Assembly: GCA_034770075.1 (NCBI GenBank) | Contig: JAVJAP010000118.1 | Location: 434,001 to 498,000, forward strand | Length of the DNA: 64,000 bases | Direction: 5' to 3' | DNA from: Aralia elata | Lineage: Eukaryota > Streptophyta > Magnoliopsida > Apiales > Araliaceae | In this document: piece after piece, positions 46,239-57,184 of the stretch | Layout of the letters: every line of letters begins with the position of its first letter | How positions within the stretch are numbered: position 1 is the stretch's first letter | Translations under genes and position numbers: made by a program | The notes under the pieces: generated by a model | What the model was told of the DNA's origin: nothing | Seen by the model: only the letters and a program-made list of their open reading frames with translations | Database searches by the model: none

Positions 46239-49200
46239 CAAGGGCGAAGCTACGTGGGGGCTACGGTGGGCCGTAGCCCAGGTGATTATTTTGAAAAACC
46301 TTTAGTATATATTAATATATGTTTGTTTATAAGGCTGCCCATCATAACTCATAAGGCTGCCCATTACCCATAAGCTTGCCCATTACCCATAAGCCTGCCA
46401 ACTGCCAAGTTCAGAAAAAAAAAAGAAAGAAAAACCCAAATCACTTCTTCTCTCTCTTTCGGCCAACAGTGAACAGACAAAGGAAAAACAAAACCCTCAA
46501 ATCCCCTCTTCTCTCTCTCTGACTCTCTCGACAAATACAAACTAGAAGAAGTAGAAGAAGAAGAAGAAGAAAAACTATCAAATCTGAAATCCCTTATCTC
46601 TATCTGGCTCTCTCTCTCTCTCGGCAAATTTGGGGAAAAAGCTTGGCAACCTCCTCCTGTGGATTTACAACAGATTGGGGCAAAAATTGAGGTAATACCA
46701 GTTTAGTAGAATAAAGAATAAATCAAATTGAAAGTTATTTTTCATTATTGTAGACTTGTAGTGTACTTAGTTAATCATAGTTCTCGTGTTTGTAGAAATT
46801 GTGGGATATTTGATTGATTTATATTTATCTTAAATTCATGATTTATTTAAACTTTGAAGGTAATTTCTGAATTTTTAGGTTTTGGGGATTTTCAATTTGA
46901 ATAAGTCACAATGGAAAGTCAAGGAAGCAATAGAGAAAAAACGTTGTTTTCTTTCTTTAAACCAAGAGAAAGTGCATCAACTAGTGATATCTCAAATCAT
47001 CAACCACCCCTTTCCAAAATTCGAAGAGTTGAAATTGATCTTAGTACTCTTGAACGGGATCCTGGGATTCGGATCCCTATATGGCAACATCCCGTTAATC
47101 AACGAGATGAAATTAGGAGAGCTTATATCAAAATGGGTCCGTATCAACCTAAGTTGGTAGAGTACCGAAGGACTAAATCAGGGTCACAAAATCGAAAATT
47201 TCAATATTCGTGGTTTGAATCATTTCCTTGGTTAGAGTACTCTCCATCAAAGGATGCAGCATTTTGTTTTCCATGCTTTGTTTTTTTTCAGAATAAAGTG
47301 CCTCTTCATCCTACATTCATTACTGAAGGGTTTAATAGTTGGAAGAGGGTTCATGATGGAGTTAGATGTGCCACTTTTGATGCATGTGGGAGGTCCTACT
47401 TCACCACATAGGAATGCAGTGAAAGGTGTTGAAGACTTAATGAAAGTAACTGGACATATTGACAAAGTTTTAAATGCACAAACTCTAGAAGAAGTTCAGA
47501 AGAATCGGTTGCGACTTACCGGCAACAATTGAGAGTATAAAGTGGCTTAGCTTGCAAGCTTGTGCATTTAGAGGTCACGATGAATCTCCAACTTCTAGCA
47601 ATCGTGGTAATTTTATAGAGATGATAAAACTTATGGGCCGATTGAGCGTTAACATTGGTGATGTAGTCTTAGAGAAAGCTCCGAAAAATGCTAAATATAC
47701 TTCATCGACTATCCAGAAAGAAATTTTGCATATTCTTGCAAACAAAGTTAGAAGAAAAATTCGTGAAGAAGTTGGAGATGCAAAGTTTTGTATTTTGGTT
47801 GATGAAGCCAAAGATGCATCAAATAAAGAGCAGATGGCTATTGTTTTAAGATTTGTTGACAGTCATGGTTTCTTACGAGAGCGTTTTTTTGAGATTGTGC
47901 ATGTTTCAGACACACTACTGCTTCAACATTGAAGAAAGAAATAATTAATGTCCTTGCTCGATATAATTTTGCATATCCTTAATATGCGAGGTCAAGGGTA
48001 TGATGGTGCTAGTAATATGCGCGGTGCTTGGAACGGACTTCAAGCTCTATTTCTTAAAGATTGTCCATACGCCATATTATGTACATTGCTTTGCCCACAG
48101 ACTACAATTAGCATTAGTTGCAGCTTCTGCAAAAGAGATTTCTGTTTGGCAATTTTTTTCGAAACTAACAGCCATTATCAACCTCATTGGTGCTTCTCCC
48201 AAATGGCATACTGAGTTACATTCTACTCAAGCTATTGAAATTGCACGTATGGTAGCTTCTGGTGAACGTGATACTGGTAGAGGCATTAATCAGATTGGTA
48301 ATCTACATCGAAGTGGAGCTACTCGGTGGAGCTCTCATTTTGATTCTATTTGCAGCTTAATTGATATGTATGGTGCAACTATTTCAGTGCTTGAAAGTAT
48401 TGTTGAAGAAGGATCCTCTAACTCTATGCGTGGAGAAGCTGGTGGTTGTTTGATCATAATGAGGTCTTTTGAATTTATTTTCACTCTATATATGATGCAT
48501 AAAATTATGGGGATTACTGATTTGCTTTGTAGAGCTTTGCAGCACAAATCTCTTGACATCGTAAATGCCATGGATCTAGTCTCAACTACTAAAGCACTAC
48601 TTCACACTTTGAGAGAGGAGGGATTTGATCATCTCCTTGAGCATGTGCAATCAGTTTGCACACAAAATGACATTGACATACCAGATATGAATGCTTTATA
48701 CAAAAGGGCTACAGGTCGTTCATGCCAACAAAAAGAATCGATAACAATTTGCCAACACTATCAATTTGATGTGTTTAATTCAGCAATAGATTTTCAGCAG
48801 GAAGAGTTGAATTCGAGATTTAGTGATGGAGCAGTGGAACTCCTTATACTTAGCTCTGCTTTAGAGCCGAAGGACAACTTTAAATCATTCAAAATTGATG
48901 ATATTTGCAAGCTTGCTGAGAAATTTTATCCAGAAGATTTCAGTGAACAAGAAATGCATTATTTGAGATGTCAGCTGAATCATTATGAAATTGATGTGCT
49001 CCATCATCATAGCTTTCAAAATATGTCTACCATTACTGAATTGTGTCGCGGATTAGTTGAAACAAATAAGTTGCAGCATTATAATTTGATTGATAGATTG
49101 ATTCGTCTTGTTTTGACTCTACCTGTTTCCACTGCCACGACAGAACGAGCATTTTCAGCTATGAAACATGTTAAAACTGTTCTTCGCAATAAAATGGAAG

Positions 49201-49479
49201 AGGAGTTTATAGCAGATTCTATGATGATTTACATTGAACGAGAGTTTGTTGAAGATATCGATTCAGATTCCATAATAGACGAATTCTATTCTATAAAGCA
49301 TAGAAGGATGCAACTTAAATAGTGTGTTTTGTTTTCCTTTTTCTTTAATTGTTATGTACCTTTGAACCTTACTATTATGTATGATTTTAAATTTATGATT
49401 GAATAATACATGGGACAATTTCTTGTGTATATATTTGGTACTTAGCCCAGGGCGGGAAAAAATCCTGGCTTCGCCCTTG
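46239..49479 (+). mobile_element. hAT element, complete (3,241 bp)
   Basis: TIRs CAAGGGCGAAGC and GCTTCGCCCTTG. Subterminal GTAGCCCAGG / CTTAGCCCAGGG also pair. Perfect 8-bp TSD GCTATGAG. Carries one transposase pseudogene in plus orientation. Inserted just downstream of the ELM2/SANT stop codon. Confidence 0.97.
46911..49322 (+). pseudogene. hAT transposase (TTF-type zinc finger / DUF4371 / hAT dimerisation)
   Basis: ATG at 46911 (MESQGSNREKTLFSFFKPRE). A TTF-type zinc finger lies at about residues 75-155 (FESFPWLEYS, AFCFPCFVF, GFNSWKRVHDG). The catalytic/DUF4371 region (CILVDEAKDASNKEQMAIVL near 47790; QGYDGASNMRG near 47992) and the C-terminal dimerisation motif (LPVSTATTERAFSAMKHVKT near 49120) follow. 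Shifts or breaks are visible near 47375, 47515, 47910 and 48075, but the last 440 residues are one open frame (48000-49322). Full-length members of this ZMYM1-like plant group are about 750-800 aa, as here. Probably inactive, although every lesion seen is a small indel. Confidence 0.92.
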
Positions 49480-49487
49480 GCTATGAG
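49480..49487. repeat. hAT target-site duplication (right)
   Basis: GCTATGAG. Confidence 0.95.
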
Positions 49488-50637
49488 TAGTCATGTTTTT
49501 TTCTTTCTTGTGAACTTGTAACAATTACACAACATACACTCTAGAATCTTAATCAAGTTTGTTTAGCACTTGATGATGCTAATTTTCGTCTGCCTTCACC
49601 AGCGGGTATTGGTGCTCCAAAAGTCCTGAAAATAGGGCAGGGGAGTTGCCTCTTGATCAGCCTCCGTTGGTAAAGTCAGTAATTAACGTGGGAAGGTTTA
49701 AGAATCTAAAGCGTGTATATAATACGTATTAGAGGCCCCTAGGTATTTATAGTCAGAATATACGCTCCAGCCGTCTTAGGTTTCTGTCATTTATGGTAGG
49801 GGCCCATAATAGATAAGCCCATATATTAGAGGGATAGGATCAAAGTCCTTAACTGTTGGAGCCCATTCCATTTGCATACACCGCTTTTATGTGTTTTAGG
49901 TGGCGTTATGTGTTTTAGGTGGCCATGTCCTCGATCCAGGCCATGTCCTCGATCCAGACCCAACCAGTAAGCTCAAGTACAAGTCGGGCACATGCCTATG
50001 GACAACTGATCAGGAGCACCCGGGGCCACATTCGGGCCAATCAGCCCTAACAACACTAGTTAGATTCCTTTTCAGGTTATTTTGAATGTGTTGCCCTTCT
50101 GATTTTGTTGAATGCGGATGCTATTATTTGAGCTTGGATGGGATGGTTGCGTCTATAAATTCTATGCGAGTAGCGAATTTTGGGATTTTTTTAGTCATCA
50201 AGCAGAGTAGGGAATAAGATTCTTGTTGGATATTGGTGAGGCTGCAGAGATTTTTTTTTTCTTTCCACTCTAAATTACCGCTTTAGGGTAGTTTGAGCTT
50301 ATCTTTTCAGTGAGGATTGAAGTGTTCTGATGTGGGTTTAATCCCTTTGGATTGTTACATTGTGCTGCTATTTTTTAGTTGCGAGAGATAGTCACCTGAT
50401 CTATGGTACAGCTGGAGTGCTGGTGCTATGGTGATGGTACCTCATTTCTGTCTTTGCATTGTGGATTGATTGCTAAGTGCAAATTTCGTGGTGGTTTGTC
50501 TTGGCGTTAGCCATTAGCTCTGACCTGGTGTTCTGTAGTGATTGTCTTCGAAGAAGAGACTAAAATTACTGTGAAACAAAGAGGAGTCATTTTTAAAACT
50601 AACTCGCGTCTTGCACTGGTTACCAATTTTGTAATAA

Positions 50638-50642
<5 letters not shown>
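49488..50642. other. Noncoding region, no gene recognised
   Basis: Begins with the displaced 3' flank of the ELM2/SANT gene. Contains two back-to-back direct repeats: a 19-bp unit TATGTGTTTTAGGTGGC(GT) at about 49889, and the 18-bp GGCCATGTCCTCGATCCA at 49921-49956. The rest shows no domain-bearing ORF. Confidence 0.5.

Positions 50643-50672
<30 letters not shown>
50643..50672. repeat. (TA)n microsatellite
   Basis: Left border of the small MITE at 50687. Confidence 0.9.
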
Positions 50673-50675
<3 letters not shown>

Positions 50676-50686
50676 ATTATATGTAG

Positions 50687-50840
50687 GTATACAGTTGTGT
50701 AGTGCAGCGACGGTATTATCTATATCTCTAAAGGGTCTTACGCCCTCCACAACTTTATTCTGTTATGGGGTCTCGAAGACTTCATTTCGCAAAAAAACTG
50801 TCACTATAGCCGAATGTGTACTACACAATTGTGTATATAC
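50687..50840. mobile_element. MITE (154 bp) between two TA microsatellites
   Basis: Left GTATACAGTTGTGTAGT and right ACTACACAATTGTGTATATAC form imperfect TIRs. TA-rich tracts lie on both sides. Confidence 0.7.
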
Positions 50841-50855
50841 ATTTTTTTTCTATAT

Positions 50856-50874
50856 ATATGTATATGTGTGTGTG

Positions 50875-50905
<31 letters not shown>

Positions 50906-50907
50906 AT

Positions 50908-50953
<46 letters not shown>

Positions 50954-50955
50954 AT
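50856..50955. repeat. (TA)n / (TG)n microsatellite at MULE-B left border
   Basis: Long interrupted TA tract running directly into the MULE-B TIR. Confidence 0.92.
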
Positions 50956-51238
50956 CAGAGCATTTCTAAAGCACTCCCCTCTTAAGTAGCACTCCCCTCT
51001 AAAACGCCATCGTTCTGTTAAACCCAAACAAAAGACGACAATTTTTTTTTCTGGTCTTCGATCTACTCTTCGACAGTCGGCTCCATCGGATTCGAAGGCA
51101 AAATCCAAATCGCCAGAACAAAGAGATCCGACAAAAGGAATACCCCCAATTTCGATCTCCTCTTCAGCTCCATCAGATCCGACAAAAGGAAAAAACCCAA
51201 ATCAGATCTAGGGCTCGTCACTCTTAAATTAAGGTACA
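50956..51238 (+). repeat. MULE-B left TIR
   Basis: Pairs with 56784-57127. Includes short internal GCACTCCCCTCTTAAGTA repeats. Confidence 0.88.
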
Positions 51239-51731
51239 ATGCAGGAAATTTTGGCACTTTTTCTTTGTTATGCTTTGATAATCAATGAAGTTTGATTTGA
51301 GGAAAGAAATTCGAGTCTAAAGGAATTAAAATCCTTCACTCAAGAATGAATCAATCATTTGTTTATGTATAATTAGTTTAAGGGAAACCTCAACAAATAA
51401 ACAAAAAATGGTGAATAATTAGTACTGTCTCTTGCAAATACTACATATTTTCTGCACTAATGTTACTGAGTGGATGATTATAAATTAGAATTATTTTTTA
51501 TTTATTTTTTAATGTATGGACTGATATCAATTGATTCAATTTATTAAGTGAAGAATGCTGGTCTTTCTGGTGAAACCTATACATTTGTAAAAAGCAAATA
51601 ATGGAGTACTGATTATTCAAATTAAACCACAAAAATATAACTGGCTACTTGATTTTGGCTATTTTCTGAGTTGTTTACATTCCAGTATTGTAGTTACATA
51701 TCAATGCATTAAATTGTCAGGATTATTAAAA
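51239..51731. other. MULE-B 5' noncoding region of transposase
   Basis: AT-rich. A possible leader intron ends near TTGTAG (51693) upstream of the ATG. No gene. Confidence 0.5.
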
Positions 51732-54170
51732 ATGAATGACATGTACGATAAAATAGGCAGTTGTCAGAATAATGCAGAAATAGATTTAGACGACATGTTC
51801 AATTACGGTGAAGAAATGAAGGGAGATGACTTAAGTGCTGAGAGGTTGGATGTTAACAATGTAAAAACTTTTGTCTACTATCCTCAAGTAGACGATGAGT
51901 TTATACCTAAGGTAGGACAAGAATTTCAAACATTAGATGATGTTCACACTTTTTACAATACATATGCAATGCATGCTGGTTTTAGTGTGCGGAAATATAA
52001 TGAGAAAAAAAGGTGGGAAGCAATGAGATAACTAGGAAGGAGTATGTGTGTTATAAGCAAGGAAAGGGCAAACAAATAGCTGATGTGGATGTAAAAAGAA
52101 AGCGTGGATCTAGAAAAGAAGGTTGTAGTGCAAGTCTTGTAGTGGTAAAAAGAAATGACTTGTACGTAGTATCTAAAATTAAGGATGGTCATTGTCACCC
52201 TTTGTCAACCCCGCATAAGAGACATCTTTTACGATCGCACCGTAACGTGTCAACTGCCCAAAAATCTTTGAGTCAACAACTAGACATGGTGAATATACCA
52301 CAATGCCAACAATACAAATTTCTTGCAGTGCAGGCAGAGGGGATTGAAAATATTGGTTGCACGCAACGAGATTTGTATAACTTTAGAAGAGACCAACGCA
52401 ATGAGTTGAAGGGACATGACGGCGATATGTTGTATGAGTACTTGAAGTTAGAACAACAAAAGAATCCTTCATTCACTTTCTTAATTGACACAGACGATGA
52501 AAAAAGGATCAGTCGTTGTTTTTGGGCCGATGCTACTTCGAGACGGGCTTATAGATGTTATGGTGATGTTGTCATTTTTGATACCACATACAATACTAAT
52601 CGTTACGGAATGATATTTGCACCAATAATGGGGGTTAATAACCATGGTCAAACTATTGTATTTGGTTGTGCTTTCTTAAGTGATGAGACTATTGATTCTT
52701 TTGTTTGGCTTTTCAAGCGTTTTTTGGAAGCAATGCCAAGCGATGCACCTAGGATGATTATCACTGATTAGGATCCGGCTATAACCAATGCCATTGCACA
52801 TATTCTTCCCGATACATTTCATAGATATTGCAGTTGGCACATTTTGACCAAATTTTCAGAGAAGATTGACTCAGTAAAATTGAGTGCATATTATAAAGAG
52901 TTTCAAGATTGCATTTGGAATTCCGAGACGGTGGACGTGTTTGACTCCACTTGGGTGGAGCTGGTGGAGAAAAGTGGGTTGAATACTAATAAATGGCTAC
53001 AGTCAATGTATGACATCCGTTCTAGGTGGGTGCCCGCACATGTTAATCATATTTTCTCAGCCGTCATGTCAAGTAGCCAACGAGCAGAGAGTAGTAATTC
53101 ATTTTTCAAAAAATTTGTTTCTAAAATAAATTCTTTAGTGGATTTTATGGTTCAATTTGGTCGGGCCCTTCAACATCAACGACATGCTGAGTTGGTTTCG
53201 GATAACAAAGATTTGATCGAGAGGCCGAAAATGAAAATTGGTCATGACTTCTTAATTCAAATGGTTAACATTTATACACACTCTATATATTATAAATTTG
53301 AAGATGAATTGTGTGAGAGCTTGAATTATAGGTTTGAACTTATCAAGGAGGATGTCAACTACCATGTATATAAGATTTACCGAAGGAATGTCAGCAAGTT
53401 TAAAGTGAGGGAAATTCAGTATGACAAATCTTTGGATTATGCAACATGCACTTGCAAAAAGTTTGAGAGTTCAGGAATCCTATGTTGGCATGTGATAGCT
53501 TACTTGAATAAGTATCATGATCTTGACAAGTTACTTACAAAATACATTTTGAATAGGTGGACCAAAACAACAAAATCAGTTGGAGTTTTTGATAATGATG
53601 GGGTGGAGATAAAAGATGACAAACCATATTTACTCTTGCGGAGTCAATTGATTAAATATGCTTTAGATTTGATTGACAAAGCTCTTACAAATGAAGATGC
53701 CACAAAGGTTTTACAAGAATGTTTAGAAAATGTGGATGAAAGGATCAACCAAATTGTTGGGAATAATGGTTCTAAAAGAAACTACGAAATGGAGTCCGGT
53801 GGGATAAGTGTATCCAAGTCAGTTAATATGACTTCGACCTATGAACACAGTTACATTGAGCCGGAGCAAGTGCGCGCAAAAGGGTGTGGCAAAAGGCTAA
53901 AGGGTGGCAAAGAAAGGGCTTTGGGAAAAGCCAAAAATTCCAAGGGTAGACGTTGTCATGGATGTGGTGGGATCGGTGTACACACGATAAAAGAAACTGT
54001 CCGGCGCTTAATAATCAGTAAGCAATTTTACTTATTTTAACTTTGCTATTTGCTAAATATTGACTTTGCTAGTTGTTTAGATTTGACTTGTGTATTTGTT
54101 TAAATGTAGAAGTGGAGCATCAAATGTTGATGTTACTCAGGATCCAACTGTGCATGATGATAGTGATTAA
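51732..54170 (+). pseudogene. MULE-B transposase (FAR1 DNA-binding, MULE, SWIM, zinc knuckle), near-intact
   Basis: ATG 51732 (MNDMYDKIGSC), also the start in MULE-A. A FAR1-type WRKY-GCM1 domain follows (FQTLDDVHTFYNTYAMHAGF to KDGHCHPLS, about residues 60-165). The DDE-type MULE domain has Asp in VIFDTTYNTNRYG (near 52580), Asp in MIITD, and Glu in SQRAESSNSFFK (near 53086). SWIM is CTCKKFESSGILCWH, and a CHGC...H...C knuckle lies near the C-terminus. A last intron (54018-54109) leads to an exon ending DPTVHDDSD, conserved in MULE-A. Three lesions: a lost base in an A7 run (52005-52011), TAG at 52769 where MULE-A has CAG, and a lost base near 53983. About 780 aa if whole. Transposes its element by binding the TIRs. 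Confidence 0.9.
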
Positions 54171-55004
54171 CAGGTATATATAAAACATCTATGTTGCTTG
54201 ATTAGTTTTTTTTCCTTCCTGATTTCATCTAAAAAAAGACTCTATTTGGAAAATTGCAAGCAAGTACTAGTTTTTAGTTGTTTAATTAACTGATGTTCAT
54301 GGATCTGGCATAAATATTAAAGCTTTACCCTCTGTTGGAACTCTTGTGTTTGGTATTAAAGCTAGTACTTAGTGCTACTTGTTTGCTGTTTTCAGGTGAG
54401 TGAGCCAGACAAGTGGGGTTACACACCTGATTGGAAGAAAGTATTTGTCTACTTTTTTGGTACCCAACAAATGTGTTTCAGCTAGAGAGTAATCCAGATT
54501 TAATTGTTGATGGCACAATGTACAAGATTTCAGCTATAATGTAATCCAGATTTAGCTTCATGTTTTAATTGTTTCTCAATTTCTCTGTTTTTATATGGAT
54601 GGTTGTGCTTTCATTGCTGTTACATTTGACAAGTAATGACTTGGTGGTGGTAATGACTTCAGCTGGATTATCAAGTGGAGTGGCTTGTTCCATCACCTAA
54701 TATATAAAATACTTGTTGCTATACTTCAACTGAGAAAGTCATTAGTACAAATAAGTTATCTACTGGGAATTAAGTCACGAATTCTAATGCATATAGAACC
54801 TAGTAAGTATGCATATTATTTCAAATTAGGACATTTTAGCCTCTGTTTTGCTAAATACTAATACAAATAAACACAATTCTCCAAACAAAATCATTCTTCA
54901 AATAATGTAATTATCCAAACAGAATCATTAATCTAATTATCCAATCAACATTATACAATCCCCATTTATATATCAAATTTTTTTAAACATCAAAACAACT
55001 TAAA
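54171..55004. other. Convergent intergenic region of MULE-B
   Basis: AT-rich 3' regions of the transposase and the GRF gene; no ORF of note. Confidence 0.6.
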
Positions 55005-55584
55005 CTATTTCATGGTTTTTAACATGCTCAAACACAGCACAAGAAGCAACCCAATTACAAGTAAAAACCATTTCTCCCTAGTTTGTAAAATCCTTATATC
55101 TTCTTTTAAACACTTCAAATCATTCTTCAAATGCACTTTTTTCTTTTCCAATTTCGATACTTGCACTCCCAAGTCATGAGCTTTCTCCTTCATCATCTGT
55201 AGTTCAATTTCTATGTTCCTCATATTCAACAGACCCGAATCATTCTCTACCCCAGCATCTTCTAACACGTGGATAGCGTCAATCCATTGAAAAAAGCCAC
55301 AAAATGCTTGGGTCTGTCAAAATTAAACATACAGTTATCAATTATTATGATTATGTATAAACATTTAAAATTTTATCAAGGTAAATATAATAACTTACAC
55401 AATAATTTGAACAACCATAAAATTTCCTCCCAACACTGAGTCCCTTTGACGATGTACAAATTCGTGCTCGTATCCCACACCCACAATATCTTGGTGATGA
55501 AATCCCACTGACTCCAGTGGATATTGAACCTTCCCCAATCATTTGATGGCTATTTTCTTTAGGGTGTTGCTTTCCTCTTTTCAT
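55005..55584 (-). CDS. MULE-B companion gene: GRF zinc finger, coiled coil, tail-anchor TM protein
   Basis: Two exons on the minus strand, 55584-55399 and 55313-55005, separated by an 85-bp GTAAGT...TTGACAG intron in phase 0; 164 codons plus stop. The GRF finger spans the intron: CGCGIRARICTSSKGLSVGR, KFYGCSNYC, then TQAFCGFFQWID (about residues 34-75). A long Lys/Glu/Leu coiled coil follows (IEIELQMMKEKAHDLGVQV..., about 90-140). A hydrophobic C-terminal helix (WFLLVIGLLLVLCLSML) ends four residues before the stop. It resembles plant At4g04775-like GRF proteins. Convergent with the transposase, as in MULE-A. The role is unknown; the TM tail suggests ER or nuclear-membrane anchoring (inference). 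Confidence 0.8.
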
Positions 55585-56783
55585 TCCTCACGAAGTTCAA
55601 GATTAGAACAAGAGAGGGAGAGACGACGGAACCCTAACCTTTTGCCTCACTTTCCAACAAGACATAGAGACCATCAAAGAAAACAAAACCAAATCAGGGA
55701 AAATCAACACACCAAAATATCACTGATGACAGTAAACACACTAAGCCCTGTAATTATTTTCAATTGATTTCTTGTTAAATGCAATTTTTTTTATATGCAA
55801 CAAATTTTAGGATGTAAATGCGAGTTTGTAATTATTTCGTATTGTTTTCTTGCTATAGCAATGGTGTAAAGATAGATCTAGACAAATATTAAACATGCAC
55901 CTAATGGCAGGACAATAATTTTTAATACTACATGAAAATTTATTATCATCAACTGAACTTCTTGGATCCACATAATAATGCCATATGACATAAATGGCTA
56001 CTAATTCATTCATTCAAAAGAAACAAAACTCCCCATAAATTTTGAACACCACCCCACTAGACTCTGGACCTAGAATACTACTTATAAGTTGAAAAAAGAC
56101 TGAAACATTATTTATCAGCCAGCACCCCCCAGGCGGCTAAGAGAAATTCAATGGTATGACATAGAAGCCACATGACACATTCATTACCCAATTTCAAGCA
56201 AACAATCTGCAACTAAGAACAAGTCAGAAACACAATTATACAAGGATTGCTAATACACCACTTTTTTGATTAGTAAAAGGGTGGCAAGGGATTACAACAA
56301 ACTAAGTTGCTCTTAAATAATTTATAAACAATACGAAATTATACATACATATGTATCTATTTCTGCGGTGCAACAACTGCTATACCATCTTTGCCACAAA
56401 CATGAATATAAAATTTCTAGTTTTTAACAAAAAATAATATTACTAAAGTCCATGAAACTGAGAATTTCTTTCTCTCCGAATTTTCCCAGTTCTGAACTAA
56501 ATTTCTGACTAGAAAGCTTTGGTCTTTCTTTAAATCCAAACAGAGTGTATTTATCATAATCTCAAGCTAAAAATACATAAAAACAAACGGAAAGGGTAAT
56601 CTGAATACAGAAACCCATGCTTAACAAGTCAAAATCAAAATCCCTACAGTTAAATTAAGTGGAACTATGTAAAGGAGGCACCAAGGGCTTAATATAATCA
56701 TATTATTAGAAATTATTTTTGATGAATAAAGCTAATAGAGACCTTATATGAGTATCTCAAATTCAAGTTTTCATCCCTGAATT
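55585..56783. other. MULE-B noncoding region upstream of the GRF gene
   Basis: AT-rich with no domain-bearing ORF. It must contain the promoter and leader of the GRF gene. The inner edge of the right TIR begins near 56784. Confidence 0.55.
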
Positions 56784-57125
56784 GTACCTTAATTTAAGAG
56801 TGACGAGCCCTAGATCTGGATTTTGGATTTCGGTAGAGAGATGAATTCGGATTTGGCGATTTGGCTTTTTGCGACTTGAATTCGGATTTGGAGATCGTAA
56901 GCTTCGTGATTTGAGTTTTCCTTTTGTCGAATCTTGATTTGGGTTTTCCTTTTCCCAGATCTGATGGAGCCGAAGATAAAATCGAGTTTGGGGGTTTTCC
57001 TTTTGTCGTCTTCCTTTGTTCTGCCGACTTTCTCTTTTGTTTGGGTTTAATAGAACGATGGCATTTTAGAGGGGAGTGCTACTTAAGAGGGGAGTGCTCC
57101 TTAAGGGAGTGCTTTAGAAATGCTC

Positions 57126-57127
<2 letters not shown>
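56784..57127 (-). repeat. MULE-B right TIR
   Basis: Complement of the left TIR, ending AAATGCTCTG, with extra repeated GGGGAGTGCTNCTTAAG units. Confidence 0.88.

Positions 57128-57130
<3 letters not shown>

Positions 57131-57182
<52 letters not shown>
57131..57182. repeat. (TA)26 microsatellite shared by two elements
   Basis: Perfect TA tract that separates the end of MULE-B from the start of the next TIR element. Confidence 0.95.

Positions 57183-57184
<2 letters not shown>

Larger units (their letters stand above)
50956..57127. mobile_element. MULE-B: Mutator-like element with FAR1-type transposase and intact GRF gene
   Basis: TIRs start CAGAGCATTTCTAAAGCACT at both ends and extend about 280-340 bp, to GAGTGACGAGCCCTAGATCT (antisense at 51220). 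Inside are a plus-strand transposase (51732-54170) and a minus-strand GRF gene (55584-55005), convergent as in MULE-A. Both flanks are (TA)n, so the TSD is hidden. It has no nested insertions and is the best preserved element in the window. Confidence 0.92.

Noticed and set aside
48000..49322. Intact 440-aa independent gene
   Set aside because: It is the C-terminal half of the hAT transposase. Upstream frames carry the rest, and its start lies inside the conserved QGYDGASNMRG region.
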